A DNA stretch of 64,000 bases from Paracerasibacillus soli (GTDB lineage Bacteria; Bacillota; Bacilli; Bacillales; Amphibacillaceae). The stretch is taken from assembly GCF_034006335.1 (NCBI RefSeq), contig NZ_JAWDIQ010000001.1; one strand, 5' to 3'. Below, one piece after another: positions 19,067 through 28,524 of this stretch (position 1 is the stretch's first letter; each line of letters opens with the position of its first letter). The notes beneath the pieces are model-generated. The model was not told the DNA's origin and made no database searches. It saw only the letters and a program-made list of their open reading frames with translations. The translations under genes and the position numbers were made by a program.

Positions 19067-20262
19067 GTGCCAATAATTGAAGTGAAAAATTTAACGAAGG
19101 TTTTCGGGAAAAATCCGAAACAAGCAATACAACTTTTAGAAAAAGGCGCAACAAAGGCTGAAATATTACAAGAAACTGGTAGCACTGTTGGTGTAAATCG
19201 GGCTTCATTCGAGGTACATGCTGGCGAGATATTTGTAATTATGGGATTATCAGGAAGTGGAAAATCGACGCTTGTTCGGCTATTAAATCGATTAATTGAG
19301 CCAACTGAAGGTAGTATTCTTATTGATGGTGAAAATCTAGCGAATATGAACAAGCAAGACTTACTCAATGTTCGTCGTAAAAAACTAAGCATGGTTTTCC
19401 AACGCTTTGCATTATTCCCACATCGGACGATTCTAGAAAATGCGGAGTTTGGTCTAGAAATTCAAAAGGTTTCTAAAGATGAACGAAAAGCGAAGGCAAA
19501 AGAAGCATTAGAAATGGTAGGATTGGGAAATTATCTTCATCAGAAGCCTGATCAACTATCAGGAGGAATGCAACAGCGTGTTGGACTTGCCAGGGCATTA
19601 GCAAATGACCCAGAAGTATTGCTAATGGACGAAGCATTTTCTGCCTTGGATCCGTTAATTAGGAAAGAAATGCAAGACGAATTAATTGAATTGCAAGCAA
19701 CGATGAAAAAGACAATTATTTTTATTACGCATGATCTAAATGAAGCTTTAAAACTGGGTGATCGAATTGCCCTCATGCGTGATGGAAGTATTGTACAAGT
19801 AGGAACACCAGAAGAAATACTTATTTCACCAGCAAACGAATACGTTGAGAATTTGTTGAGGATGTTGATCGTTCCAAAGTATTAACAGCACATCAAATTA
19901 TGAAACGTCCAGAAACGGTGAATATTGATAGACATGGTCCTCGTGTTGCGTTAGAACGTATGCGTGAGGAAGGGATTTCCAGTATTTTAGTCGTTGATAA
20001 TGAACGGAATTTACGCGGATATGTTACAGCAGATGAGGCATCAGCTGCTAGAAAGAAAGATATCCGAAATCTAAATGATATATTGCAAACTGACATACCC
20101 AAGGTAGAAAAAGATACACCAATGAATGATATTTTTAATATCATCAATGGTTCACCAATACCAGTAGCAGTAGTAGAAAATGGAAAGTTAGCAGGGATTA
20201 TTGTCCGTGGGGCGGTCATTGCTGCACTTGCCGGAGATCATGAGGTGAGTGACGATGAATAA
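19067..20262 (+). CDS. opuAA: glycine betaine ABC transporter ATPase OpuAA (frameshifted)
   Basis: The product is about 398 residues. The ABC core has Walker A 'GLSGSGKST', Q-loop '[13 protein letters not shown]', signature 'LSGGMQQR', Walker B '[12 protein letters not shown]' and switch '[10 protein letters not shown]'. The N-terminal insertion '[17 protein letters not shown]' is specific to OpuAA/ProV. The frame breaks near 19855; the next frame gives '[19 protein letters not shown]' and two CBS domains ('[19 protein letters not shown]', '[17 protein letters not shown]'), which gate uptake by ionic strength. GTG 19067 follows GAGGGGGGCAAA. Its stop overlaps the opuAB start. Confidence 0.93.
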
Positions 20263-21108
20263 ATTATTAGATTTTATTCCAGAAATACCGATAGCAGATG
20301 TAACCAAGCGTTTTGTTGATTGGTTGACCACAACATTTTCATTTTTATTTACACCAATAAAAGAACATTTTGGTTCCTTTATGAAATTCTTTTGGGTGAA
20401 CTTTCAGCAATCCCACCAATCATTGTGATTATATTAGTTGCTGTAATTGCTTTTATCCTTAGCCGAAAAAGGTTAGGATTAGCAGTGTTCTCTATAGTTG
20501 GTTTATGGCTTGTATATAATCAAGGCTTATGGGAAGAGTTAATGGATACATTTACATTAGTCCTAATTGCAAGTCTCCTATCTATTATTATAGGGGTTCC
20601 ATTAGGAATTCTTATGTCGAAAAGTAGGACAGCGGAGGCAATTATTAAACCTATTTTAGACTTTATGCAAACTATGCCAGCATTTGTTTATTTAATTCCA
20701 GCAGTTGCATTTTTCGGTATCGGTATGGTACCAGGTATTTTTGCATCATTAATTTTCGCGGCACCACCAACCGTTCGCTTTACAAATCTAGGTATTCGAC
20801 AGGTGTCACAAGAATTAGTTGAAGCATCGGAGGCATTTGGTAGTACAGGAGCTCAGAAATTGTTCAAAGTTGAGTTACCAATGGCGAAGGCAACCATTAT
20901 GGCAGGGATTAACCAAACGGTTATGTTAGCTTTATCTATGGTTGTAATTGCTTCGATGATTGGGGCTCCCGGACTAGGTAAAGAAGTTATTTCGGCCTTG
21001 CAACGCGCACAAGTCGGTGCTGGTTTTGTGGCCGGTTTAAGCATTGTGATTTTGGCAATCATTATTGACCGATTTACACAGAGTGCAAATAGAAAAGCAG
21101 AGGATTGA
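20255..21108 (+). CDS. opuAB: glycine betaine ABC transporter permease OpuAB (frameshifted)
   Basis: The product is about 284 residues. It starts at ATG 20255 inside the opuAA stop region (ATGAATAA overlap, translational coupling). The frame shifts near 20385 within 'FGSFMKFF-LGELSAIPP', one base missing. The body has multiple hydrophobic helices, the permease EAA loop 'VEASEAFGSTGAQKLFKVELP' (core EASEAFGSTGAQKLF) and 'TMPAFVYLIPAVAFFG', both typical of OpuAB/ProW. It forms the channel of the compatible-solute importer with OpuAA and OpuAC. Confidence 0.93.
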
Positions 21109-21174
21109 TGGTATCTTTTCTTGACGAAAAGTTTCCATATATAACAAAGATTAAAAAGGGAGAGGTTCAATTAT

Positions 21175-22101
21175 ATGTTTACATTTAACTGGAAACGTCT
21201 CGGTATAATTGCGGGACTTTCACTTACATTAGTTGCAGCAGGTTGTGGAAGTGATTCCGATTCAAACTCTGATTCTAATGCAGATGGCACAGATGAGGTA
21301 AATTATAGTAAGGAAGTCGATTATTCTATTACAGGAATTGAAGCTGGAGCCGGCGTATTTAAAGCTGCAGAAGATGCAACTGAGGAATATGATAATCTTA
21401 AAGGTTGGGAAGTATTAGCTTCCTCAAGTGGAGCAATGGCAACAGCTTTAGGCGAGGCAGTTTCTAAAGAAGAACCAATTATTGTAACAGGGTGGACACC
21501 ACACTGGAAATTTGCAAAATATGATTTGAAATATTTAGAAGATCCAAAAGGTGTGTTTGGTGATGAAGAAACAATTAACACAATGGTTCGTGAAGGATTA
21601 AAAGAAGATATGCCAAATGCATATAAATTACTAGATCAATTCCATTGGACAACGGAAGATATGGAAGAAGTTATGCTAGAAATTTCTGATGGTGCAGATC
21701 CGGCTGAAGCTGCAGCTGCATGGGTAGATGAAAATGCAGATAAAGTTGCTGAATGGACAGAAGGTGTTGAAAAAGGTAACGGTGAGAGTATCGAACTAGT
21801 GTATGTGGAGTGGGATTCTGAAATCTCATCAACGCATGTAGTTGGAAAAGTCTTAGAAGATTTAGGTTTTGACGTATCTTTAACACCATTAGATAATGCT
21901 GTTATGTGGCAAGCAGTTGCCAATGGAGAAGCAGATGGTATGGTAGCTGCTTGGTTACCGGCAACGCATGGTGATTTATATGAAGAATATAAAGATAGCC
22001 TTGAAGATCTAGGAGAAAACTTAGCAGGTGCTAAAATTGGTTTAGTTGTACCAGCTTACATGGATATTGATTCAATTGAAGATTTAAAACCAGCTAAGTA
22101 A
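21175..22101 (+). CDS. opuAC: glycine betaine-binding lipoprotein OpuAC
   Basis: A 308-residue intact frame. The signal peptide ends in lipobox 'LVAAGC' (Cys24), so the protein is tethered outside the membrane. 'IIVTGWTPHWKF' supplies aromatic residues of the betaine cage, and 'VEWDSEISSTHVVGKVLEDLG' (core WDSEISSTHVVGKVL) is an OpuAC hallmark. It is last gene of the opuA operon, 66 bp after opuAB, followed by a strong terminator. It captures glycine betaine (or proline betaine) during osmotic stress. It is rich in acidic residues. Confidence 0.94.
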   Translation: MFTFNWKRLGIIAGLSLTLVAAGCGSDSDSNSDSNADGTDEVNYSKEVDYSITGIEAGAGVFKAAEDATEEYDNLKGWEVLASSSGAMATALGEAVSKEEPIIVTGWTPHWKFAKYDLKYLEDPKGVFGDEETINTMVREGLKEDMPNAYKLLDQFHWTTEDMEEVMLEISDGADPAEAAAAWVDENADKVAEWTEGVEKGNGESIELVYVEWDSEISSTHVVGKVLEDLGFDVSLTPLDNAVMWQAVANGEADGMVAAWLPATHGDLYEEYKDSLEDLGENLAGAKIGLVVPAYMDIDSIEDLKPAK

Positions 22102-22108
22102 AGCATAT

Positions 22109-22152
22109 AAAAAGGAAGTAATGGGAGACTAACTCCTATTACTTCCTTTTTC
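22109..22152. terminator. opuA terminator, shared with yhaH
   Basis: AAAAAGGAAGTAATGGGAG / CTCCTATTACTTCCTTTTT forms an 18-bp stem with A- and T-runs on its flanks between the convergent opuAC and yhaH genes. It serves as a bidirectional terminator. Confidence 0.92.
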
Positions 22153-22153
22153 T

Positions 22154-22513
22154 TTAATCTTTTTTAATTTTATCTTCTAAGTCTTTTAAACTTGATTCAA
22201 TTTCCTCTAAGTAATGTTTAATATTTTCTTGATGCGGTTGAACTGAAGCTTTCCACTCTGTAATAGAAACCTTCATTTCTTTTGTTAAATTTTTAATGAG
22301 GGATGAACCTTCTTTTGACGTTTTTGTAAGTTGATCTTTCAATTTGAAACTATCACGCATTAAGTTTTCGAATAGTTCCTTCCACTCTAAGCTTTGTTGT
22401 TTCATTCGAAGTCGCATATCTTTTCCAGAAGCAGGTGTACTTAACAACGTAGTCGTTGCCGTAACAACCCCTCCAACGACAAATCCAAGTAATAATGATT
22501 TACTTCTTGCCAT
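22154..22513 (-). CDS. yhaH: YtxH-domain protein YhaH
   Basis: A 119-residue protein. An N-terminal glycine-rich hydrophobic segment 'LLLGFVVGGVVTATTTLL' is followed by 'STPASGKDMRLRMKQ', the YtxH-domain signature, and a long helical, lysine/glutamate-rich C-terminal part likely to be coiled coil. B. subtilis YhaH lies at the same place and belongs to a general-stress/cell-envelope-associated family of unknown mechanism. ATG 22513 follows AGAAAGGAGC. Confidence 0.85.
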   Translation of the reverse strand: MARSKSLLLGFVVGGVVTATTTLLSTPASGKDMRLRMKQQSLEWKELFENLMRDSFKLKDQLTKTSKEGSSLIKNLTKEMKVSITEWKASVQPHQENIKHYLEEIESSLKDLEDKIKKD

Positions 22514-22786
22514 TATTTTTGCTCCTTTCTTAAACTTGATTATTTTTCTAGTCTCGATGTACAGGTCTTATTATGTTTGACTTAAAGTAAGCTTTTCACC
22601 TGAAATCTGTAAATGATATAAAGTTACAGCACAGGGTGGACAGTAGTGGTATCGAATAAAATAAAAATATTCTATTTAAGAATTAGTATGTTCATTGCTT
22701 GCAATGATGTCATTCCTAATAGTTACGCTTATCTACTTATCTTTACCCCAAAGTGTAGAAATATATGTCAAATTGAATGCTATGTA
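22514..22786. other. spacer between yhaH and trpP, nothing identified
   Basis: AT-rich sequence carrying the yhaH promoter region (minus strand). Apart from the trpP terminator at its right end, no gene or conserved element was seen. Confidence 0.5.
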
Positions 22787-22821
22787 AGAAAAATCCTCTA
22801 GCTATTCGTTTGCCAGAGGAT
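22787..22821 (-). terminator. trpP terminator
   Basis: On the minus strand, ATCCTCTGG...CTAGAGGATTTTTC is a 9-bp stem with a T-tract, 24 bases after the trpP stop. Confidence 0.8.
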
Positions 22822-22844
22822 GGTGTATTACTCTTTAACGTAAC

Positions 22845-23363
22845 TCACGAAATCGATATTGGCTGCATTCTACTCATAATTTGGTTAACTACTGGGTAAA
22901 TCACGATCATAATAAGTGTATTTACTACTGCAGTAGGTAACACTATCCCGATAAATAATGGGATAAATGCACCTTGCATTGCACCTATCGAAAGGATAAC
23001 CGTTAAAAATATAGTACCGCTAATGATTGTTCCAATTGCGGTTAATATTGGAGCGCTAATATTTCCATTTACTTTATCTCTAATGAATAGATATAGGCCA
23101 AGAAATAATAATGCCGTAACTGGTTTGTCAACTATATTAGCAATTTGACCTCCTGCCATACCCGTTGTTAAAGCAGATATAATTCCTGTGACAATCGATA
23201 CTAATAACACATAATTCATTTTAGGAAACAAAAGTATTCCTAAAAACATCATAGACAGTAGCATATCAGGTTTCATTCCAAATAAAATGGGTGGAACAAC
23301 TGCGTGTAACACAGCACCAATACCTACCAACAATGATAAAATAACTAAAATTCTCGTCTTCAA
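22845..23363 (-). CDS. trpP: tryptophan transporter TrpP
   Basis: A 172-residue hydrophobic protein with about five helices; 'MLLSMMFLGILLFP' and 'GMAGGQIANIVDKPVTALL' are typical of TrpP (YhaG), the presumed S-component-like tryptophan uptake protein of Bacillus. It starts with TTG 23363, embedded in a row of (G/U)AG triplets that also covers the Shine-Dalgarno GAGGAGAG (see the TRAP entry). It lies upstream of yhaH on the same strand, as in B. subtilis, but serC, usually nearby, is absent here. Confidence 0.9.
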   Translation of the reverse strand: MKTRILVILSLLVGIGAVLHAVVPPILFGMKPDMLLSMMFLGILLFPKMNYVLLVSIVTGIISALTTGMAGGQIANIVDKPVTALLFLGLYLFIRDKVNGNISAPILTAIGTIISGTIFLTVILSIGAMQGAFIPLFIGIVLPTAVVNTLIMIVIYPVVNQIMSRMQPISIS

Positions 23364-23416
23364 AACTCATCTCTCCTCTTCTATTCTCAACTATTTTTAT
23401 CTCCAACTGTACGCTC
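23361..23416 (-). promoter_or_regulatory. TRAP-binding triplet array over the trpP ribosome binding site
   Basis: Read 5' to 3' on the minus strand from 23393: UAG-uu-GAG-aa-UAG-aa-GAG-ga-GAG-au-GAG, six (G/U)AG triplets in exact 5-nt register, ending two bases before the UUG start codon (itself in register). Further GAGs lie at 23401-23403 and 23414-23416. In B. subtilis, tryptophan-loaded TRAP binds such triplets in the trpP leader and blocks translation. Assignment to TRAP is by this pattern; the mtrB gene is not in the window. Confidence 0.82.
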
Positions 23417-23523
23417 ATCGTCAGTTGCGAGATGTATCTTAAGTATACCAAAGAAAGCGGTAAATCAAAAGAACTAATTTTCAGATACGCTAAAACGATA
23501 AATACATCATAAACATTTTCTAA

Positions 23524-23955
23524 TTAATCTATGTTCTGTGTAATTTCATTTGCAATTTGTTGTAAATCATCTGAGCTATATTGGTCACTATGGACTGTCC
23601 AGTTTGCAGAATAACCATCATCTTCTCCGTATCTTGGAATAAGATGTATGTGCAAATGGAAAACGGATTGGTCAGCTGCTGGTTCATTATTATTTAGTAA
23701 ATTTAATCCAGCAGGGCGATAAGCCTCTTTAATTGCATTTGCAATTTTAGGTATGCGTGCAAATAATTGCTGGGCAATGTTAGCAGGGGTTTCATAAATG
23801 TTTTTTGTGTGTTCTTTTGGTATGACTAAAGTATGTCCTTTTGTTACTTGGCTAATATCTAAAAATGCTAAGACATGCTCGTCCTCATATACCTTTGCTG
23901 CAGGGATTTCTCCAGCTATAATTTTACAAAAAATACAATCTTCATGCGCCATCAT
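23524..23955 (-). CDS. hit: HIT-family protein Hit
   Basis: A 143-residue histidine-triad protein: 'CIFCKIIAGEIPAAKVYED' at the N terminus (CxxC zinc site of the Hint branch) and the catalytic triad 'HLHIHLIPRY' near residue 98-107. Such proteins hydrolyse purine nucleotide phosphoramidates. AAGGAG precedes overlapping ATGs at 23955/23952. It is divergent from ecsA, the standard Bacillus arrangement. Confidence 0.95.
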   Translation of the reverse strand: MMAHEDCIFCKIIAGEIPAAKVYEDEHVLAFLDISQVTKGHTLVIPKEHTKNIYETPANIAQQLFARIPKIANAIKEAYRPAGLNLLNNNEPAADQSVFHLHIHLIPRYGEDDGYSANWTVHSDQYSSDDLQQIANEITQNID

Positions 23956-24438
23956 CCATCACTCCTTATATCATTTATATTCATTGTATGAAGAAAGGGG
24001 TGCTGATGTAAAGCAAACCGTGTCTTCGTCCTTAAGGCATTTTGTACAAAGGAAACAGGCTAACTCATTTAAGAGTCAGCCTGCTATAAGAAGAAAAAGG
24101 ATGGTAAATCTAATGTTGGGGACTTTGTAAATGAAGTTAAATCACTTTAACTACATCACGGAACCGTTTTATCAGTATCCCTTGCGGTGAGATTTTTTCT
24201 GACAAAAGGGTTAAATCATTAGGTTTTCGATCACAAACACCTCATTTGCGCGATTGCGCTCATTGTAGTGGTGATACAACATCCTCTTTCTTCAATAATT
24301 AGTATGAGCGGTTTCAAAAAGTTTATGCACAAAATGTTTGATTTTGTCGATTGATTTATTTTAATTCTTTTGGCTTTGCATGGGAATACATGATAAAATT
24401 TTAAGAAGGTTGTCTTTGAAAGAGAGGAGACGAAAGTA
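23956..24438. other. 483-bp hit-ecsA spacer with possible gene remnant
   Basis: This stretch contains a hairpin AGGCTAACTC / GAGTCAGCCT (about 24058-24084). It also has short open stretches that look coding only if joined across a break: a start 'MKLNHFNYITEPFYQYPL' from ATG 24131 and, in another frame, '(C)GEIFSDKRVKSLGF' and 'PHLRDCAHCSGD' to a stop at about 24301. No family is recognised. It may be a decayed gene or insertion remnant. The ecsA promoter should lie at the right end. Confidence 0.35.
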
Positions 24439-25182
24439 TTGAATTCGTTATTACATATAGAAAATTTACAAGGTGGATATACACATAAAAATGTTTTACA
24501 TGGTATCTCGTTTGATGTACATCCTGGAGAAATTGTTGGTCTAATTGGTCTAAATGGTGCAGGGAAGAGTACAACAATTAAACATATTATTGGTGTGATG
24601 CAACCTAAAAAAGGACAAATAGAAGTGAATGGAATAAAATTTCGTGAAAATCCAGAGGGCTATCGAACCCAATTAGCATACATCCCGGAAGTTCCCATCT
24701 TATATGATGAACTTACATTATACGAGCATCTCCGCCTAACCGCAATGGCGTATGGCCTTACAGAAGAAGTATTTGAAGCTCGTTTACATCCTTTATTAAA
24801 AGAATTTCGTTTGGAAAGGCAATTAAAATGGTTCCCGATTCATTTTTCAAAAGGGATGCGACAAAAGGTCATGATAATGTGTGCATTTTTATTAGAACCA
24901 CCTTTATATATTGTTGATGAACCTTTTGTAGGTCTTGATCCTTTAGGGATTCAATCGTATTTACAATTAATGAACCAAATGAAAGAAAATGGTTCGGGAG
25001 TGTTAATGTCTACGCATATTTTAGCAACAGCAGAACGTTATTGTGATCGGTTTGTTATTTTACATGATGGATTAATTCGTGCACAAGGTACATTAGAAGA
25101 GCTACGCACAGCATTTAAGATGGAAAAGGCGGCATTGGACGAGCTATATGTACAGTTGACAAAGGAAGATGATCATGTTTGA
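24439..25182 (+). CDS. ecsA: ABC transporter ATPase EcsA
   Basis: A 247-residue ATPase: Walker A 'GLNGAGKST', 'FSKGMRQKVM' (signature variant SKGMRQ, as in EcsA), Walker B 'LYIVDEPFVGLDPLG' and switch 'STHILATAE'. EcsA with EcsB affects protein secretion, regulated proteolysis (RasP), sporulation and competence in Bacillus. TTG 24439 follows AGAGGAGACGAAAG. The gene overlaps ecsB by 8 bp. Confidence 0.95.
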   Translation: MNSLLHIENLQGGYTHKNVLHGISFDVHPGEIVGLIGLNGAGKSTTIKHIIGVMQPKKGQIEVNGIKFRENPEGYRTQLAYIPEVPILYDELTLYEHLRLTAMAYGLTEEVFEARLHPLLKEFRLERQLKWFPIHFSKGMRQKVMIMCAFLLEPPLYIVDEPFVGLDPLGIQSYLQLMNQMKENGSGVLMSTHILATAERYCDRFVILHDGLIRAQGTLEELRTAFKMEKAALDELYVQLTKEDDHV

Positions 25183-26396
25183 TGCGAATCAGTTATTTAA
25201 GCAGCGGTTATTGGCATATTTTAAGGAAACAGGTCGTTACTTGCGGTTTATATTCAATGGACATATTGCGGTTGCTTTATTATTCTTCCTAGCAGCACTC
25301 TCTTATTATTATCAAGGGTGGCTTGCTACATTACCAGCAGATTTCCCAACTGCATTTGTCGTCGGCATTTTATTTGGTTTGGTTGTTTTATATAGTCCTG
25401 TCCAGACATATTTGAAAGAACCTGACCTCGTTTTTCTCATTGCTGCAGAGAAGAAAATGACTTCATATTTTCGAAATGCGCTTTTTTACAGTTATTTGAT
25501 GCAATTGTATATCGTTATTTTTCTTTCGCTGCTGTTGGACCACTTTATTTTGCAACGTATCCAAACATAAGCGGAAGAACATACTTACTGATACTCGTTG
25601 CTTTACTCATTTTTAAAGGTTGGAACCTCATTGCTAATTGGTGGATGTTAAAAGTACATGAGAAAAAAACCCGGTATGCGGAACAAGTTATTCGTTTTAT
25701 TCTAAACTTTGCAGTGTTTTACTTTATTATAGAAGGTGAGTTTCTCCTAGCCGGAGTAATGACAATACTCTTTATTGCGTTATTTCTTGGAGTGATGACG
25801 ATTTCAGAAAAAGAGCTGGAATAAATTGGACATTATTAATCGAGAAAGACCAAAAAAGAATGTATACATTTTATCGTATTGCAAACTTGTTTACAGATGT
25901 TCCACATTTACGCAATACGACTAAAAAGCGTCATTGGCTTGTATCGTTGTTGACAAATCGTATTCCACTTGAAAAGCAAAGAACGTATGAATATTTGTAT
26001 CGTATTACTTTCATCCGTAGTGGAGATTATTTAGGAATGTATATTCGCTTAATTATTATCGGTGGTTTGGCAATATATTTCGTTCCAAATATGTGGCTAA
26101 AAGTTATTTTTGGCTTATTGTTCTTGTACATGAGTATCTTCCAAATGACGACTTTGTACAGACATCATCGCATGTTAATTTGGATTGATTTATATCCGGT
26201 AAGCTTAGCCGAAAGACAAAAGGCGTTATTACAATTTATGACACAACTATCGATGATACAAACAATTATTTTTGCTTTGATTTTTTTAATGCAATTTAAC
26301 TATCAAGGTGCAGTTATTTTACTTGGTGGGGGAATTGTATTTACTTATCTGTTTATTAATGGATACGTTAGAAAAAAAGTTACGATAGCATCTTAA
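25175..26396 (+). CDS. ecsB: ABC transporter permease EcsB (two frameshifts)
   Basis: The product is about 407 residues in three frame segments, each break a single missing base, near 25515 ('FFAAVGPLYFATYPNISG' resumes in the next frame) and near 25823 (resuming 'NWTLLIEKDQKRMYTFYRI'). Several hydrophobic helices occupy the N-terminal half and the C terminus. 'NLFTDVPHLRN' is a highly conserved EcsB motif. The start is ATG 25175, inside the ecsA end, with AAAGGAAG seven bases before. ecsC is not present downstream, unlike in B. subtilis. Confidence 0.9.
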
Positions 26397-26422
26397 GCCT
26401 TTCATGCATGAAAGGCTTTTTA
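26394..26422 (+). terminator. ecsAB terminator
   Basis: AAGCCTTTCATGCATGAAAGGCTT is a perfect 24-bp palindrome followed by T's, starting at the ecsB stop codon. Confidence 0.92.
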
Positions 26423-26504
26423 AATGTGTGCTTTATATAAATCGAACATCGAAAATAATTTAATCTATTTACAAATGAACATGGTTTTGAAGTGGCTTTT
26501 ATCA

Positions 26505-27665
26505 CTATTTTTGAAAAGCAAAATAAGCATGAATGAGTGTTTTGGCAGCAATCGGCATCGCCCTTTCATCGAAATCAAATAAAGGATGATGGTGTGGATA
26601 CCCCTCTTTTTCTGCACCTGTGAAAAAATAGGCTCCAGGACGATTTTGAATATAATAAGCAAAATCTTCTCCACCCATAACAGGGGGAATTAATTCAGCA
26701 GTTTTTATTTCTGGAATCTGTTTACTCGCTTTTAATACAAGTTCCGCTTCAGCTTGTTGGTTAATAAGTGGAGGATACCCTTTTTGATAGTCAATTGAAG
26801 CAGTTACACCGTAAGTTTTACATACACCATAGACGATATTTTCTATTTCCGTGATAATTTGTTGCTGAATTGTCTGATCTAAATAACGAACTGTACCTGT
26901 TAAAGTTGCCTTGTCAGCAATAATGTTAAAAGCATTCCCACCGTGAAACATCCCAACAGAAATGACAGCAGTAGCTAATGGATCAATTTGCCGACTGACA
27001 ATATGTTGTAAATGTGTAACGAGTGCTGCTCCAATCACAATGGCATCTTTTGTTTCATGTGGATACCCACCATGACCACCTTTACCTTGAACTATTATTT
27101 CAAATCGATCAGTCCCTGCCATAAGAATATCCTTAGAAATCTGCAACGTCCCAACTGGTACTGTTGCCCATAGATGTGAGCCAAACACAGCCTCTACATG
27201 GTCTAAGAGGCCTGATTCAATTATCGGTTTTGCTCCACCTGGTGCATATTCTTCCGCGTGCTGGTGGATAAAAACGAGCGTACCTGAAAGCTTACTTTGA
27301 AATTGTTTCATAACTTTCGCCAAGATAAGTAAGGATGCTGTATGACCATCATGACCACATGCATGCATGATGCCATCGACTGTTGATTTGTAGGTAACAT
27401 CTTTTTCATCTTGAATTGGTAATGCATCAAAATCGGCACGTAATGCAACTGTTTTTCCAGGTTTTCCACCAGTTAATGTCGCAATCACACCATTTCCACC
27501 GACATTTTTATGATATGGTATATTTAATTCTTCATAAAAGTTGGCAATATATTGTGCAGTCTTGTATTCTTGAAAAGAAAGCTCAGGATACTGATGTAAA
27601 TGGCGACGAATTTGTACCATTTCAGAAAAGGATTGATCAATTTGTTGGCAAATTTTCCGTAACAA
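26505..27665 (-). CDS. yhaA: M20 family metal-dependent amidohydrolase (YhaA-like)
   Basis: The product is 386 residues with the M20D motifs 'LRADFDALPI', 'MHACGHDGHTASL', 'HQHAEEYAPGG' and 'VMGGEDFAYY', and the histidine-rich 'YPHHHPLFDFDE' close to the C terminus. These enzymes hydrolyse N-acyl amino acids, hippurate or amide-linked auxin/peptide conjugates using two metal ions. The reading frame is open much further upstream, but GGGGGGAG spaced for TTG 27665 fixes the start at 'LLRKICQQIDQSF'. The position after ecs corresponds to yhaA of B. subtilis. Confidence 0.88.
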   Translation of the reverse strand: MLRKICQQIDQSFSEMVQIRRHLHQYPELSFQEYKTAQYIANFYEELNIPYHKNVGGNGVIATLTGGKPGKTVALRADFDALPIQDEKDVTYKSTVDGIMHACGHDGHTASLLILAKVMKQFQSKLSGTLVFIHQHAEEYAPGGAKPIIESGLLDHVEAVFGSHLWATVPVGTLQISKDILMAGTDRFEIIVQGKGGHGGYPHETKDAIVIGAALVTHLQHIVSRQIDPLATAVISVGMFHGGNAFNIIADKATLTGTVRYLDQTIQQQIITEIENIVYGVCKTYGVTASIDYQKGYPPLINQQAEAELVLKASKQIPEIKTAELIPPVMGGEDFAYYIQNRPGAYFFTGAEKEGYPHHHPLFDFDERAMPIAAKTLIHAYFAFQK

Positions 27666-27768
27666 AAAAACTCCCCCCCATTTGTTTGATAAATGAATTA
27701 TATCATGAATGTGTTTTAAATATATCAAACCTTCAGGCACTTTATATTGGAATGAGAAGGAGCATAAT

Positions 27769-28433
27769 ATGCTATTAAGTCGACATAAACGCTTTTTATT
27801 ATTAGTAGCACTGTTTGCGATTATTATTACGATATGGATATTTGAACTCATGCATGACAAAGTACCTTTTGTTGATGCTTGGACTCGCTTCGTTGTTCCA
27901 CTAGTAGACGGAACCGTTATTTATGATGCATTTTTCTTTATAACCAATTTTGGTTCTCGTTCTTTTGTGGAACCATTTACCGTGTTTATGGCTTTTTTAC
28001 TAGTGTGGATTACACGTGACTGGTTACCTTCAATCTTTTTTGCTGTTGGAACATTAGGAAGTCACTTATTAAATAGTTCGATTAAGCACATTGTAGCGAG
28101 AAAAGGCCTCGTATATTAGTTGAAGCAAATGCGGAAGGATATAGTTTTCCTTCTGGACATGCTATGGTATCAATTGTTTGTTATGGTTTATTAGCTTACT
28201 TTATTGCGAGAGAATGTAAAACAAGAGCAGAAAAGCTAATAATTGAATGGAGCTTTATTACGTTCATTTTATTAATCGGAGTGAGTCGATTTTTTATAAA
28301 TGTGCATTATTTGACTGATATTTTAACTGGTTTTTTTGTAGGTTATACTTTTCTTGTTATACTCGTGTACATATTTGAAAAAATTGAAAAACGGCGTGGT
28401 AGGGGTGAAAGGCTCCGACTTAAGACGGAGTAA
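27769..28433 (+). CDS. PAP2-family membrane phosphatase (frameshifted)
   Basis: The product is about 221 residues. Six predicted helices carry the three phosphatase motifs: 'KHIVARKRPR' (KxxxxxxRP) across a frame break at about 28105, 'YSFPSGHAM' and 'SRFFINVHYLTDILTG' (SRx5Hx3D). One A is missing from 'gagaaaaggcc'. The family dephosphorylates lipid pyrophosphates; in Bacillus the main members recycle undecaprenyl pyrophosphate or act on phosphatidylglycerophosphate. ATG 27769 follows GAGAAGGAGC. It precedes the liaFSR-like cluster, which also deals with the envelope. Confidence 0.87.
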
Positions 28434-28524
28434 AAAGCATGCTCAAGGTGGTTTTATCATCATTGCCTTCCCTATAAAATAGAAGTACAAGGACAATCAT
28501 TTACTAAGCTTGGGAGGAATGAAA

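Noticed and set aside
19036..19392. Minus-strand frame overlapping opuAA
   Set aside because: Mirror of the ATPase Walker A region; rejected in favour of the clear ABC protein.
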